Assembly: GCF_002902945.1 (NCBI RefSeq)
Contig: NZ_CP026102.1
Span: forward strand, 2,666,001 to 2,730,000
Origin: Paraburkholderia caribensis
GTDB taxonomy: Bacteria; Pseudomonadota; Gammaproteobacteria; Burkholderiales; Burkholderiaceae
Length of the DNA: 64,000 nucleotides
Direction of reading: 5' to 3'
The notes under the pieces are model-generated. The model was not told where the DNA came from and ran no database searches. It worked only from the letters and a program-made list of their open reading frames with translations. A program made the translations under genes and the position numbers. Of this stretch, positions 56,632 through 64,000 are shown piece after piece. Position 1 is the first letter of the stretch; every line of letters starts with the position of its first letter.

Positions 56632-57056
56632 GACATCCTCCTGCATGGTCGAAGGCCGGGTAGCAAAGACGGGTGCGGCCTTCTGGATGCGTGCACTTTA
56701 TCGCACCGGCAAGTGGCACTGCCTCCCGGATCTTGCTGAACGAAGCCCATCACACGCACGCGTCATTGCCATGACAATGGGCAAATGCACACCGCGAACC
56801 CGCATCGAGCGCGTGTCCGGCAAGTCCCCGAACACGCGCGACGCCTGTATCAGCTGCCACGCAAAAAATCGCGGCACCCCGCCAGGAGCCGCACCGGCCT
56901 TATATTTGCGCGCCCCTGCGCGTTCCTTCGATGCATCGCGCACGCCTCGCCCGCATAATCCAGGAAGTGTGAGCGCCACGCGACAGACGGCGCGCGGTAC
57001 TGCCCTTACAATGCCTGTTCAGCAACGTTGTTCAATCACGCAAGAGGGAATTTTCG
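56632..57056. other. Intergenic region; no gene seen
   Basis: About 425 bases between ogt and a small rightward gene. A small CATTG-N6-CAATG repeat lies near 56763-56778. No supported gene or strong promoter was found. Confidence 0.4.
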
Positions 57057-57308
57057 ATGCGCACCACCGGGTCTTCCGGGGCAATGGCCCTGCTCACCGA
57101 GCACGACGACGCAACGGGTCGCGAACTACGCTCGCTGCGCCTCGAATCGACAGAAGACGGTAAAGGCATACTTCTGATCGAAGTCGATGAACGCAAGCCA
57201 GGCATTCACCGAGAAGTGCGTTATGAAATCACGCCTGCGGAACTGATCGCAGCCATCCGTGCGCATGGCGCCGAGCTACCGGGCGAGCAGCCTAACCACC
57301 GTCAATAA
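57057..57308 (+). CDS. Small hypothetical protein, 83 residues
   Basis: GAGGG precedes the ATG. The product starts MRTTGSSGAMALLTEHDDATG and has a beta-rich middle (ELRSLRLESTEDGKGILLIEVDERKPGIHREVRYEITPAELIAAIRAHG in outline), ending in a polar tail. The alternating pattern suggests a small soluble beta-alpha domain. Not recognised. A stem with loop GAT and a T-run about 40-70 bases downstream may terminate it. Confidence 0.55.
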   Translation: MRTTGSSGAMALLTEHDDATGRELRSLRLESTEDGKGILLIEVDERKPGIHREVRYEITPAELIAAIRAHGAELPGEQPNHRQ

Positions 57309-57343
57309 TTCACAGCAGTCATCAATCGCAATACGAAGAGTGC

Positions 57344-57383
57344 GTGGCGCAGCCTGGATCAGGCGCCGCGCCTCTTGTTTTTT
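57344..57383 (+). terminator. Possible terminator after the 83-residue protein gene
   Basis: GGCGC-A-GCCTG, loop GAT, CAGGC-GCC-GCGCC, followed after a few bases by TTGTTTTTT. The stem is interrupted, so this is moderate evidence. Confidence 0.45.
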
Positions 57384-57604
57384 GCGCTGTCACCATCATC
57401 TTTGATCCCTCGTCGAACGTCGCATGACGTTCGCGGGCATATCGAAGCCTTTGCGCCGAAGACCGAGGCGTCAGGCGCTTTCCCCGCATGTCGGCAATAT
57501 CCGGACGCAAAACGCACCTCTCTTGCACGCGTTGAAAATGCGTCCATAATCTTTTAGTTACTTCCAGTCGTCTTCGCGGCCGAAACGGTCACGAAAGTAA
57601 GCCG

Positions 57605-58594
57605 ATGCTACATGATCTCGTCGAGCAGTACGGGCCTGCCATCGTATTCGTCAATGTGCTCGCCGCATCCATCGGGCTGCCCGTGCCCGCCATGCCCTCC
57701 CTCGTGCTGTTCGGCGCGATGGCCGCGATGCATCCCGGTTCGGTCGGCGCGCAAGTGCTGCCCGTGCTCGTGCTCGCGGTGTTCGCCACGCTGATCGGCG
57801 ACAGCGCGTGGTTCGCCGCGGGCCGCATTTACGGCGGCAACACGCTGAAAACGCTCTGCAAACTGTCGCTGTCGCGCGATACCTGCGTGAAGAAGACCGA
57901 GCGTTTCTTCGGCCGCTGGGGTGTGCGCGTGCTGGCCGTCGCGAAGTTCGTACCGGGCCTGTCGATCGTCTCCATCCCGATGGCGGGCGCGATGGGCACG
58001 CCGTACCGCATGTTCCTCGCGTACGACAGCATTGGCGCGACGCTGTGGTCGGGCCTCGGCCTCGGGCTCGGCGTGGTGTTCGCGCAGCAGATCGACATGT
58101 TGTTCGCCGGCGCGAGCCGTCTGGGCAAGATGACGGCCGTGGTCGTCGCGGTGCTGCTGGCTGTCTACTGCGCGTACCGCTGGTATCGGCGCCGTCAGTT
58201 GATCAAGAAGCTCGCCACGGCGCGCATGGACGTCGACGAACTGTACGACCTGATGCTCGACAAGCGCACGCCCGTGCTGTTCGACATCCGCTCCGAGGAA
58301 AAGCGCGCACTCGATCCGTTCGTGATTCCCGGCTCGGTATTCGCGGACGAGCGCCAGCTCGAGGAAATCGTCGCAAAGTATCCGCACGACCAGAAGCTGG
58401 TGATCTATTGCTCGTGCCCGAACGAGGTGTCGGCGGCGTGGATGGCGAAGCAGTTGACGGAAGCCGGCTTCCAGGACGTGATTCCGTTGCGCGGCGGCCT
58501 CGATGCGTGGCGCGACGCGGGCCGCCAGCTCGAACCGCTCGCCGAAGAACCCGAGCCCACGCTGGATATCGGCATCACGCCGAAAACAGTCTGA
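57605..58594 (+). CDS. DedA-family membrane protein fused to a rhodanese domain
   Basis: 329 residues. The first 195 form a DedA/VTT-type membrane protein: hydrophobic segments, GDSAWFAAGRIYGG, then FFGRWGVRVLAVAKFVPGLSIVSIPMAGAMGTPYRMFL in outline, the DedA signature with the F/G-R-F-x-P-G-like loop. A further helix (about 177-195) and a basic linker lead to a C-terminal rhodanese domain (about 215-310): VLFDIRSEEKRALDPFVIPGSVFA, VIYCSCPNEVSAAWMAKQL with the active-site cysteine, and LRGGLDAWRDAG. Rhodaneses transfer sulfur or sense it. It lies 55 bases upstream of a cNMP-sensor flavoprotein, so a shared redox or sulfur role is inferred. Confidence 0.87.
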   Translation: MLHDLVEQYGPAIVFVNVLAASIGLPVPAMPSLVLFGAMAAMHPGSVGAQVLPVLVLAVFATLIGDSAWFAAGRIYGGNTLKTLCKLSLSRDTCVKKTERFFGRWGVRVLAVAKFVPGLSIVSIPMAGAMGTPYRMFLAYDSIGATLWSGLGLGLGVVFAQQIDMLFAGASRLGKMTAVVVAVLLAVYCAYRWYRRRQLIKKLATARMDVDELYDLMLDKRTPVLFDIRSEEKRALDPFVIPGSVFADERQLEEIVAKYPHDQKLVIYCSCPNEVSAAWMAKQLTEAGFQDVIPLRGGLDAWRDAGRQLEPLAEEPEPTLDIGITPKTV

Positions 58595-58649
58595 ACCGCC
58601 ATTGGCTGCATGCCGCATCCGGCGCGCGGCAACGCAAGGAGCAAAATCG

Positions 58650-60356
58650 ATGGGTGTAACGCGAGAGGGTGAAGACACTCAACGCGCCGCCGTCAACGAG
58701 GCGCCATTCTCGACGCTTTCGACGCGGCGTCATCAGATGTTTCCCATACTCCAGCCCGAGGAAATCAAGCGGCTGTGCAAGTTTGGCGAACGGCAGGATT
58801 TCGAAGCGGGCGAGTTCCTGCTCCGCACGGGCAGTACCGGCCCGGGCATGTTCGTGGTGCTGAAAGGCTCGGTGAAGGTGTTTCAGCGCGACGGGCTCGG
58901 GCGCGAACTGCTCATCAACGAACACCATCAAGGTTCGTTCCTCGCCGAAGTCGGCCAGTTGTCGGGCAAGCCGGCGCTCGTCGATGGCATGGCGCTGGAA
59001 CACGTCGAAGCGCTGCTGATCTCCCCGGAGCGGCTGCGCGCGCTGATCGTCGCGGAGGCCGAATTCGGCGAGCGCATCATGCGCGCGTTGATTCTGCGTC
59101 GTGTCGGGCTGATCGAGCGCGGCGCGGGCGGCCCGATCATCGTCGGCCAGAGTAACGACCGGCGGCTGGTGTCGCTGCAAGGCTTTCTGTCGCGCAACGG
59201 CCATCCGCATACCGTGCTCGACGAACGCGATGAAGACGGGCTGCGCGTCATCGAACAGTTCGCGGCGGGTCCCGAGGACATGCCGCTCGTGATCTGCCCG
59301 GACGGCTCGGTGCTGCGCCATCCGAGCGACCCGGAACTGGCAACCTGTCTCGGCCTGATTCCCGATCTCGACTCGGAGCATGTCTACGACGTGGCGATTG
59401 TCGGCGCGGGTCCGGCGGGACTCGCGACGGCCGTGTACGCGGCCTCGGAAGGTTTGTCGGTGATCGTGCTCGACAGCCGCGCGCCGGGCGGCCAGGCGGG
59501 CGCCAGTTCGCGCATCGAAAACTATCTCGGCTTTCCGACGGGCATTTCGGGCCAGGCGCTCGCGGGCCGCGCGTTCGTGCAGGCGCAGAAGTTCGGCGCG
59601 CACGTCGCGATTCCCGTGAAGGTCAAGCATCTGCATTGCGAGGAACGTCCGTACCGCCTCGAACTGCAATGCCAGGGCAGCATCCGCGCGCAGACAATCG
59701 TGATCGCAAGCGGCGCGGTGTATCGTCGCCCCGAGATTGACGGGCTCGATCGCTTCGACGGCCGCGGCATTTACTACTGGGCGTCGCCTGTCGAGGCAAA
59801 GCTGTGCAAGCGCGAGGAAATCGTGCTGGTCGGTGGAGGGAATTCGGCGGGCCAGGGCATCGTTTATCTGGCTTCGCATGCCAAGCACATTCACGTGCTG
59901 ATCCGCCGCAGCGGCTTCGAGGCGACGATGTCGCGCTATCTGATCGACCGCATCGCTTCGCTGCCGAACGTCACCGTGTATCCGGGTACGGAGATCGGCT
60001 GGCTCGAAGGCGGTGAAGGCGGTCTCGAACAGATCGGCCTGAAAAACCCATGCGCGGACGGACGCGATTGCTTCGATTCGCGGCATCTTTTCCTGTTCAC
60101 GGGCGCCGATCCGAATACGGACTGGCTGCGCAGCTGCGGCGTCGAACTGGACAAGAAGGGCTTCGTGATTACGGGCGCGAACTCGGCGTGCGATCTGAAC
60201 ACCTCCGTCGAAGGCGTGTATGCGATCGGCGACGCACGCGCAGGGTCGACCAAGCGCGTGGCGGCTGCCGTCGGCGAAGGCGCGCAGGTCGTCGCGCAAA
60301 TCCACCAGATGCTCGCGCAACTCGCAGGCGAAACGACCGTCGCGCTCGGCGCCTGA
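58650..60356 (+). CDS. cNMP-binding/thioredoxin-reductase-like flavoprotein lacking CxxC
   Basis: 568 residues. Residues about 25-145 are a cyclic-nucleotide-binding (Crp-like) domain (FEAGEFLLRTGSTGPGMFVVLKGSVKVF), with a 100-residue middle segment, then a complete TrxB-like domain: FAD motif YDVAIVGAGPAGLATAVYAAS, GGQAGASSRIENYLGFP, NAD(P) motif IVLVGGGNSAGQGIVYLA, and GVYAIGDARAGSTKRVAAAVGEGAQ. Where thioredoxin reductases have the CxxC, this has ASPVEAKLC, with a single Cys, so it cannot reduce thioredoxin the usual way. AAGGAG supports the ATG at 58650. Similar fused proteins occur in other bacteria; the substrate is unknown. Confidence 0.85.
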   Translation: MGVTREGEDTQRAAVNEAPFSTLSTRRHQMFPILQPEEIKRLCKFGERQDFEAGEFLLRTGSTGPGMFVVLKGSVKVFQRDGLGRELLINEHHQGSFLAEVGQLSGKPALVDGMALEHVEALLISPERLRALIVAEAEFGERIMRALILRRVGLIERGAGGPIIVGQSNDRRLVSLQGFLSRNGHPHTVLDERDEDGLRVIEQFAAGPEDMPLVICPDGSVLRHPSDPELATCLGLIPDLDSEHVYDVAIVGAGPAGLATAVYAASEGLSVIVLDSRAPGGQAGASSRIENYLGFPTGISGQALAGRAFVQAQKFGAHVAIPVKVKHLHCEERPYRLELQCQGSIRAQTIVIASGAVYRRPEIDGLDRFDGRGIYYWASPVEAKLCKREEIVLVGGGNSAGQGIVYLASHAKHIHVLIRRSGFEATMSRYLIDRIASLPNVTVYPGTEIGWLEGGEGGLEQIGLKNPCADGRDCFDSRHLFLFTGADPNTDWLRSCGVELDKKGFVITGANSACDLNTSVEGVYAIGDARAGSTKRVAAAVGEGAQVVAQIHQMLAQLAGETTVALGA

Positions 60357-60555
60357 TCCCTTCCGTCTTGCACCGGCCTGCGCGCTTCGCCGCGCGGGCC
60401 GGCCGCGTCTGATTTGCATAGAATTCGCGTCGATCGTCAGCCTGCTTACCGGTTGTTACATAAGCGACGCTCTGCTTTCACCTGTGATGCTTTCTGCTTC
60501 GTAATATCCAGTCAGGCTTTAGTTAGCAACCGGCTTGGGACGGAAGGAGAACAGC

Positions 60556-60843
60556 ATGATCCAACGTGCGATGGTGTGGGTGGCAATCGGACTTGCCGCG
60601 GCAGGCGTATCGACGGCTGCGTCGGCGCATGTCGGCGTCGGCGTCTATCTGGGCGGGCCTGTTTATGCGGCGCCGCCTGTCGTGTATTCGCCGCCGGTCG
60701 TGTACGCGCCGCCCCCTGTGGTCTACGCACCCCCGCCGCCCGTCTACTATGGCGGGCCCCGCTACTGGGGCGGCGGTCCGCGCTGGCACGATCACGGCCG
60801 TCATCGCGGCTGGGAAGGACGTCACCACCACGGGCGCTGGTAA
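60556..60843 (+). CDS. Small exported Pro/Tyr/Gly/His-rich protein
   Basis: 95 residues. A signal peptide ends at SAHVG (about residue 25). The mature part has the tandem motif PPVVYSPPVVYAPPPVVYA in outline, then a Gly/His/Arg/Trp-rich tail (WGGGPRWHDHGRHRG). AAGGAG seven bases upstream supports the ATG. Similar small periplasmic PXXP-type proteins are common in Burkholderia and may bind metals or the cell wall, but no function is established. The repeats could vary in number. Confidence 0.75.
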   Translation: MIQRAMVWVAIGLAAAGVSTAASAHVGVGVYLGGPVYAAPPVVYSPPVVYAPPPVVYAPPPPVYYGGPRYWGGGPRWHDHGRHRGWEGRHHHGRW

Positions 60844-60988
60844 CCGGCGACGCACCGCGACGGCAAATGCCATCTGTCGGTGCGTTTTAACCGATCACGC
60901 TACAGTAGCGGCAAGTCCGGCATGGCGACCCACCATGCCGCCCTGATGAGGCGCGACCCGGGTTTCGCTCGACGGTTCGCCTTCCGGA

Positions 60989-62230
60989 TTGCCACAACGC
61001 CGCTACGACGCCGACCGCGTGATTACACTGCCCCTGCCCGCCGCCCGCACCCTGCATCTGGCCGCACAAGGCCTGCTTTCCCCACCGCGCCGCAAGGCGA
61101 CCAAAGCCGATGTGCTCGACGCCATCCGGCAAATGGCGCAATTGCAGATCGACACGATCCATGTCGTCGCGCGCAGTCCTTATCTCGTGCTCTTCAGCCG
61201 TCTTGGACCGTATCAGCCGCAATGGCTCGACGAGCATCTCGCCGAAGGCAAGCTGTTCGAATACTGGGCGCACGAAGCGTGTTTTCTTCCGATCGAAGAT
61301 TACGGCCTGATGCGCCACCGGATGCTCGATCCAGGCGACATGGGCTGGAAATACGCCGCCGACTGGCACAGGCAATACCGCGCCGAGATCGACGATCTGC
61401 TCGCGCACATCCGCGCGACAGGTCCCGTGCGCTCGGCGGATTTCGCGCGCGAAGGAGGCAAGAGCAATGGCTGGTGGGACTGGAAACCGCAGAAGCGGCA
61501 CCTTGAAGTGCTGTTCGCGATCGGCGAGTTGATGGTCGCGGAGCGGCGCAATTTTCAGCGTGTCTACGACGTGACCGAGCGCGTGTTGCCGCATTGGAAC
61601 GACAAGCGCCATCTGCAGCCCGTCGATGCCGTCGCGAAGGAACTGCTGCGGCGCAGTTGCCGCGCACTGGGTGTCGTGCGCTCGGACTGGGTCGCGGATT
61701 ACTACCGGATGCCGCGCCGCCCGTACGCCGACGCGCTGCATCGACTGGCCGACGAGGGCGAGCTGACGCCTGTGCGCGTCGAAGGATGGAAGCAGCCGAC
61801 CTTCGTGCATCGAGACGTCGCGCCGATGGTCGACGACGCGTCGAACGGCACGATCGCGTCGACGGTCACCACGCTGCTGTCGCCATTCGATCCCGTCGTC
61901 TGGGATCGCAAACGCGCGGCCGCACTGTTCGACTTCGACTACGTGATCGAGTGCTACGTGCCCGCGCCAAAGCGCAAATACGGTTACTACGTGCTGCCCA
62001 TTCTGAATCGCGGCAAGCTGATCGGGCGGGTCGACGCGAAAGCGCACCGCGCGAGCGGCGTGTTCGAACTGAAAGCGCTGCATCTGGAGCCGGGCGTGCG
62101 CGTGAGCGGCCGGCTGACGTCGGATTTGCGCCGCGCGCTGCAGCGTTGCGCCGACTGGCACGGCACGCCGCAATTGCAGATCACCTCGGCACCCGACGAT
62201 CTCGGCGCCGCGCTCGCCGCCGCCGGCTGA
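60989..62230 (+). CDS. YcaQ/AlkX-like winged-helix DNA glycosylase family protein
   Basis: About 413 residues from a TTG start, or 403 from a GTG at 61019; neither has a clear ribosome-binding site. The family motif QLQIDTIHVVARSPYLVLFSRLG is present, including the Q-x-D of the catalytic site of YcaQ-like crosslink glycosylases. Further features are YWAHEACFLP and LLSPFDPVVWDRKRAAALFDFDYVIECY. Winged-helix repeats make up the protein. YcaQ unhooks DNA interstrand crosslinks, so a role in repair is reasonable by homology. Confidence 0.8.
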   Translation: MPQRRYDADRVITLPLPAARTLHLAAQGLLSPPRRKATKADVLDAIRQMAQLQIDTIHVVARSPYLVLFSRLGPYQPQWLDEHLAEGKLFEYWAHEACFLPIEDYGLMRHRMLDPGDMGWKYAADWHRQYRAEIDDLLAHIRATGPVRSADFAREGGKSNGWWDWKPQKRHLEVLFAIGELMVAERRNFQRVYDVTERVLPHWNDKRHLQPVDAVAKELLRRSCRALGVVRSDWVADYYRMPRRPYADALHRLADEGELTPVRVEGWKQPTFVHRDVAPMVDDASNGTIASTVTTLLSPFDPVVWDRKRAAALFDFDYVIECYVPAPKRKYGYYVLPILNRGKLIGRVDAKAHRASGVFELKALHLEPGVRVSGRLTSDLRRALQRCADWHGTPQLQITSAPDDLGAALAAAG

Positions 62231-62247
62231 GCCCGCCGTCTACAGGC

Positions 62248-62847
62248 TCAGTGCAACGCGGCCCACGCGAGCGACAACGAAAACATCCCGAGCACGATCG
62301 ACGCCGCGCGCTGCATCTTCACCGGGTCGAGCCAGCTGAGCTTGCCGCTGCCGAGCGCCGCGCCGAACGAAATCCACGCCAGCGCAATGGGGGCGAGCAG
62401 ACACGCGAACAGCGACATCGCAAAGCCATAGGTTGCGAGGTGCTCGAACGCGACGGACGGAAAGATCGTGCCCGCGAACAGCAATGCCTTCGGATTGAGC
62501 AGTGTGGCGACGAACAGCGCGCGCGGCCCGTTCGCCGGTTGTGCCGAGTCGGGCAGCGCCACGGCTGCGCGCCACATATCGACGGCCAGATACGCGATGT
62601 ACAGTCCGCTCGCGATGCGCAGCACGGAAGGCAGCCAGGGCAAGGCATGCGCCGCGTGCGCGAGAAAACGGCCCCACGCGGAAATCGATACCAGATAGCC
62701 GGCCAGTTCCGCGCCGATCAGCGGCAACGAGCGGCGCGCGCCCTGGCGCAAGCCAGCGGCGGCCAACAGCGTGTTGGTCGGGCCAGGCGTGATCAGCACG
62801 ACGATGATGCCGAGCGCGAGCAGCGTGGTATCGGTAGGAGAAAGCAT
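62248..62847 (-). CDS. LysE/RhtB-family amino-acid exporter
   Basis: 199 residues with about six hydrophobic segments. The family motifs are TPGPTNTLLAAAGLRQGARRSLPLIGAELAGY near the start and LLNPKALLFAGTIFP in the middle. These inner-membrane proteins export amino acids such as lysine, homoserine or threonine. The gene converges with the YcaQ-like gene, their stops 18 bases apart. No adjacent ArgP/LysG regulator is seen, so the substrate is unknown. Confidence 0.88.
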   Translation of the reverse strand: MLSPTDTTLLALGIIVVLITPGPTNTLLAAAGLRQGARRSLPLIGAELAGYLVSISAWGRFLAHAAHALPWLPSVLRIASGLYIAYLAVDMWRAAVALPDSAQPANGPRALFVATLLNPKALLFAGTIFPSVAFEHLATYGFAMSLFACLLAPIALAWISFGAALGSGKLSWLDPVKMQRAASIVLGMFSLSLAWAALH

Positions 62848-63002
62848 CGGGTGAAAACGGGCGGGTCGGAACGAGCGCCCTTTTTATCACAGTCGCGTGT
62901 CAGCGCCGAATTCTGTCAAGAAAACAAGGCGCAGCATGAGGCGCGCGCGAAAGCGCTACCGCATGCTGCGCGACACGCGTTGCGTGCGCAACCGCAAGCA
63001 AC

Positions 63003-63260
63003 CTAGCGATCGAGTTTGACCCGCAGTTCGCGCGCAGTTTCGAGCAGGCCTTCGTAGCCGGAACGCGCATGCTCCGGCAGGTCCGGGTCGCCGACCAGCG
63101 CACCGAGCGTCTCGATCAGACTGTAGAGAATGCCGCGGGCCGCGCTGACCGCGATATTGCCCGACGACACCATCTCGTTCACATGCGACACGGCTGCGTC
63201 GAGATGTTCGAGGTCCGGCTGACCGCCAGGCTGTTGCTTGTCCGGGTCGTCGGGGGTCAT
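63003..63260 (-). CDS. Small hypothetical protein, 85 residues
   Basis: Starts MTPDDPDKQQPGGQPDLEHLD, followed by a helical body (AAVSHVNEMVSSGNIAVSAARGILYSLIETLGALVGDP) and a second helix ending in RELRVKLDR. An AGGAG site lies rather far upstream (about 12 bases). Acidic N-terminus with two helices; not recognised. It is separate from the propeller-like gene, whose stop is about 150 bases upstream. Confidence 0.5.
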   Translation of the reverse strand: MTPDDPDKQQPGGQPDLEHLDAAVSHVNEMVSSGNIAVSAARGILYSLIETLGALVGDPDLPEHARSGYEGLLETARELRVKLDR

Positions 63261-63410
63261 GATGAATCGTCGCTCCTGTAGTGGCTCGTCAACAAAGGTT
63301 CTGTCGTTATATATATACCGATCGTGTGCAGCCGTCCATTCGCACAGACGGCAGGCACCGGCAGCATGTCTCGTTCGACTGACGACGATCAAGCCGGGTT
63401 CACACGGCGC

Positions 63411-64000
63411 TCAGGGCGTCCATCGGTACATCAGGATTTTCGCGCGCGCATCGTCTTCGAGCAGCACGACGTATTCGCCGTTCTCGCGCCGCACCGCGCT
63501 GATGCCGAGATACACGTCGACCCATCCCGTCGTGTTGCCGACCGCGGCGCCCGGCGTCATATAGCCGACCATTTGCCCTGAGCGCGCGTCGTACACGTCG
63601 ACCTTCGGCGTGTACAACTCCGCGACGAAGATATAGTTGCCCGCCACGGCGACGCCGACAGGCGTGATCTGCGGATTGCTGCCCGCATCCCACGGCAGCG
63701 CGATCGTATAAACGGGTGTCGGCGAGCCTGAGCTCCAGTTGTCATATCGCACCAGAATGCGGCCCGCCTCCTTCCAGTGCGTCGCGTCCCACGGCAGGTT
63801 GCTCGTGTAGCCGGACACATACATGGTGTCCGTTTCAGCGATATAGACGATGCGCGCGATGCGATTAAACGGCGCAGGCATCGGGAATGTCTTCGAGCTT
63901 GCGTATGTGTAGATCGGGTTGCCCGCGCTGTCGAAGCCCTGCAACGGCGTTTCGCGTATGCCGCTCGCAGGCGTCGCGAGCCATACGTTGCCCGGCGTAT
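63411..64000 (-). CDS. Beta-propeller-like protein, C-terminal part (truncated by window edge)
   Basis: About 196 codons are visible and the frame stays open to the edge, so the N-terminus is missing. The sequence repeats a pattern of short strands with aromatic and Asp/Gly turns: NVWLATPASG, RIVYIAETDTMYVSGYTS, GVAVAGNYIFVAELYTPKVDVYDARSGQMVGYM, and VVLLEDDARAKILMYRW. This is like NHL or quinoprotein-type propeller blades. Such proteins are often exported, but no signal peptide can be seen here. No enzyme residues are evident. Confidence 0.6.
   Translation of the reverse strand, partial: TPGNVWLATPASGIRETPLQGFDSAGNPIYTYASSKTFPMPAPFNRIARIVYIAETDTMYVSGYTSNLPWDATHWKEAGRILVRYDNWSSGSPTPVYTIALPWDAGSNPQITPVGVAVAGNYIFVAELYTPKVDVYDARSGQMVGYMTPGAAVGNTTGWVDVYLGISAVRRENGEYVVLLEDDARAKILMYRWTP

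Noticed and set aside
1..64000. Prophage, integrative element or restriction/defence island
   Set aside because: No integrase, phage structural, nuclease or methyltransferase genes were found; the only mobile gene is the IS256-family transposase.

Overview
The window looks like chromosomal DNA of a Burkholderia-sensu-lato beta-proteobacterium, most likely Paraburkholderia or Caballeronia. The basis is high GC, the codon usage, a Burkholderia-type trimeric porin, a DUF2844/DUF3443 gene pair, a complete non-phosphorylative deoxy-sugar operon, a GntP permease beside a sigma-54 activator, and a stand-alone formaldehyde-activating enzyme. I saw no rRNA, intact tRNA, CRISPR array or phage genes.

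Layout. 0-0.8 kb: start of a chemoreceptor (leftward) and a hotdog thioesterase. 0.8-1.8 kb: a 652-bp palindromic composite element (copy A). 1.8-11.8 kb: leftward operon with a ribose-type ABC importer, UxaA-like dehydratase halves, an aldose dehydrogenase, a lactonase, an SDR and an FAH-family hydrolase, facing a divergent IclR regulator. This fits an L-fucose-type pathway ending in pyruvate plus lactate. 11.8-14.0 kb: copy B of the composite element, a 12-copy hexanucleotide tract, and an intact IS256-family element inserted in the element's tail with an 8-bp target duplication. 14-18.4 kb: a small conserved-looking protein, a Pat-like CoA-ligase/GNAT acetyltransferase and a GcvA-like LysR. 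18.6-33 kb: a fimbrial island with an orphan two-domain pilin or adhesin, prfC, and two tandem complete chaperone-usher operons (pilin, chaperone, usher, adhesin), all leftward. 33.5-38 kb: leftward operon fae, aldo/keto reductase, aldehyde dehydrogenase, MFS transporter. 38-41 kb: H-NS-like protein, small proteins and lipoproteins in a gene-poor stretch. 40.9-50 kb: PAS/AAA+/Fis activator, GntP permease, DUF3443/DUF2844 pair, small proteins and a long CoA-transferase; two sigma-54 promoters suggest one regulon. 50-56 kb: GGDEF-EAL protein, porin, and an Aer-like chemoreceptor with a near-consensus FliA promoter. 56-64 kb: Ogt, a DedA-rhodanese fusion beside a cNMP-binding/thioredoxin-reductase-like flavoprotein, a YcaQ-like protein, a LysE exporter, small proteins and a truncated beta-propeller-like protein.

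The strongest candidates for undescribed biology are these. (1) The two 652-bp elements have an 84-bp centre in the same orientation while their flanking arms are exchanged, as an invertible segment would produce. (2) The fae-AKR-ALDH-MFS operon has no other tetrahydromethanopterin genes near it. (3) The DedA-rhodanese fusion is paired with a cNMP-sensor flavoprotein that lacks the thioredoxin-reductase CxxC. (4) Fimbrial operon 2 carries a consensus-like LacI/PurR-type operator and a 48-residue signal-peptide ORF overlapping the adhesin start.
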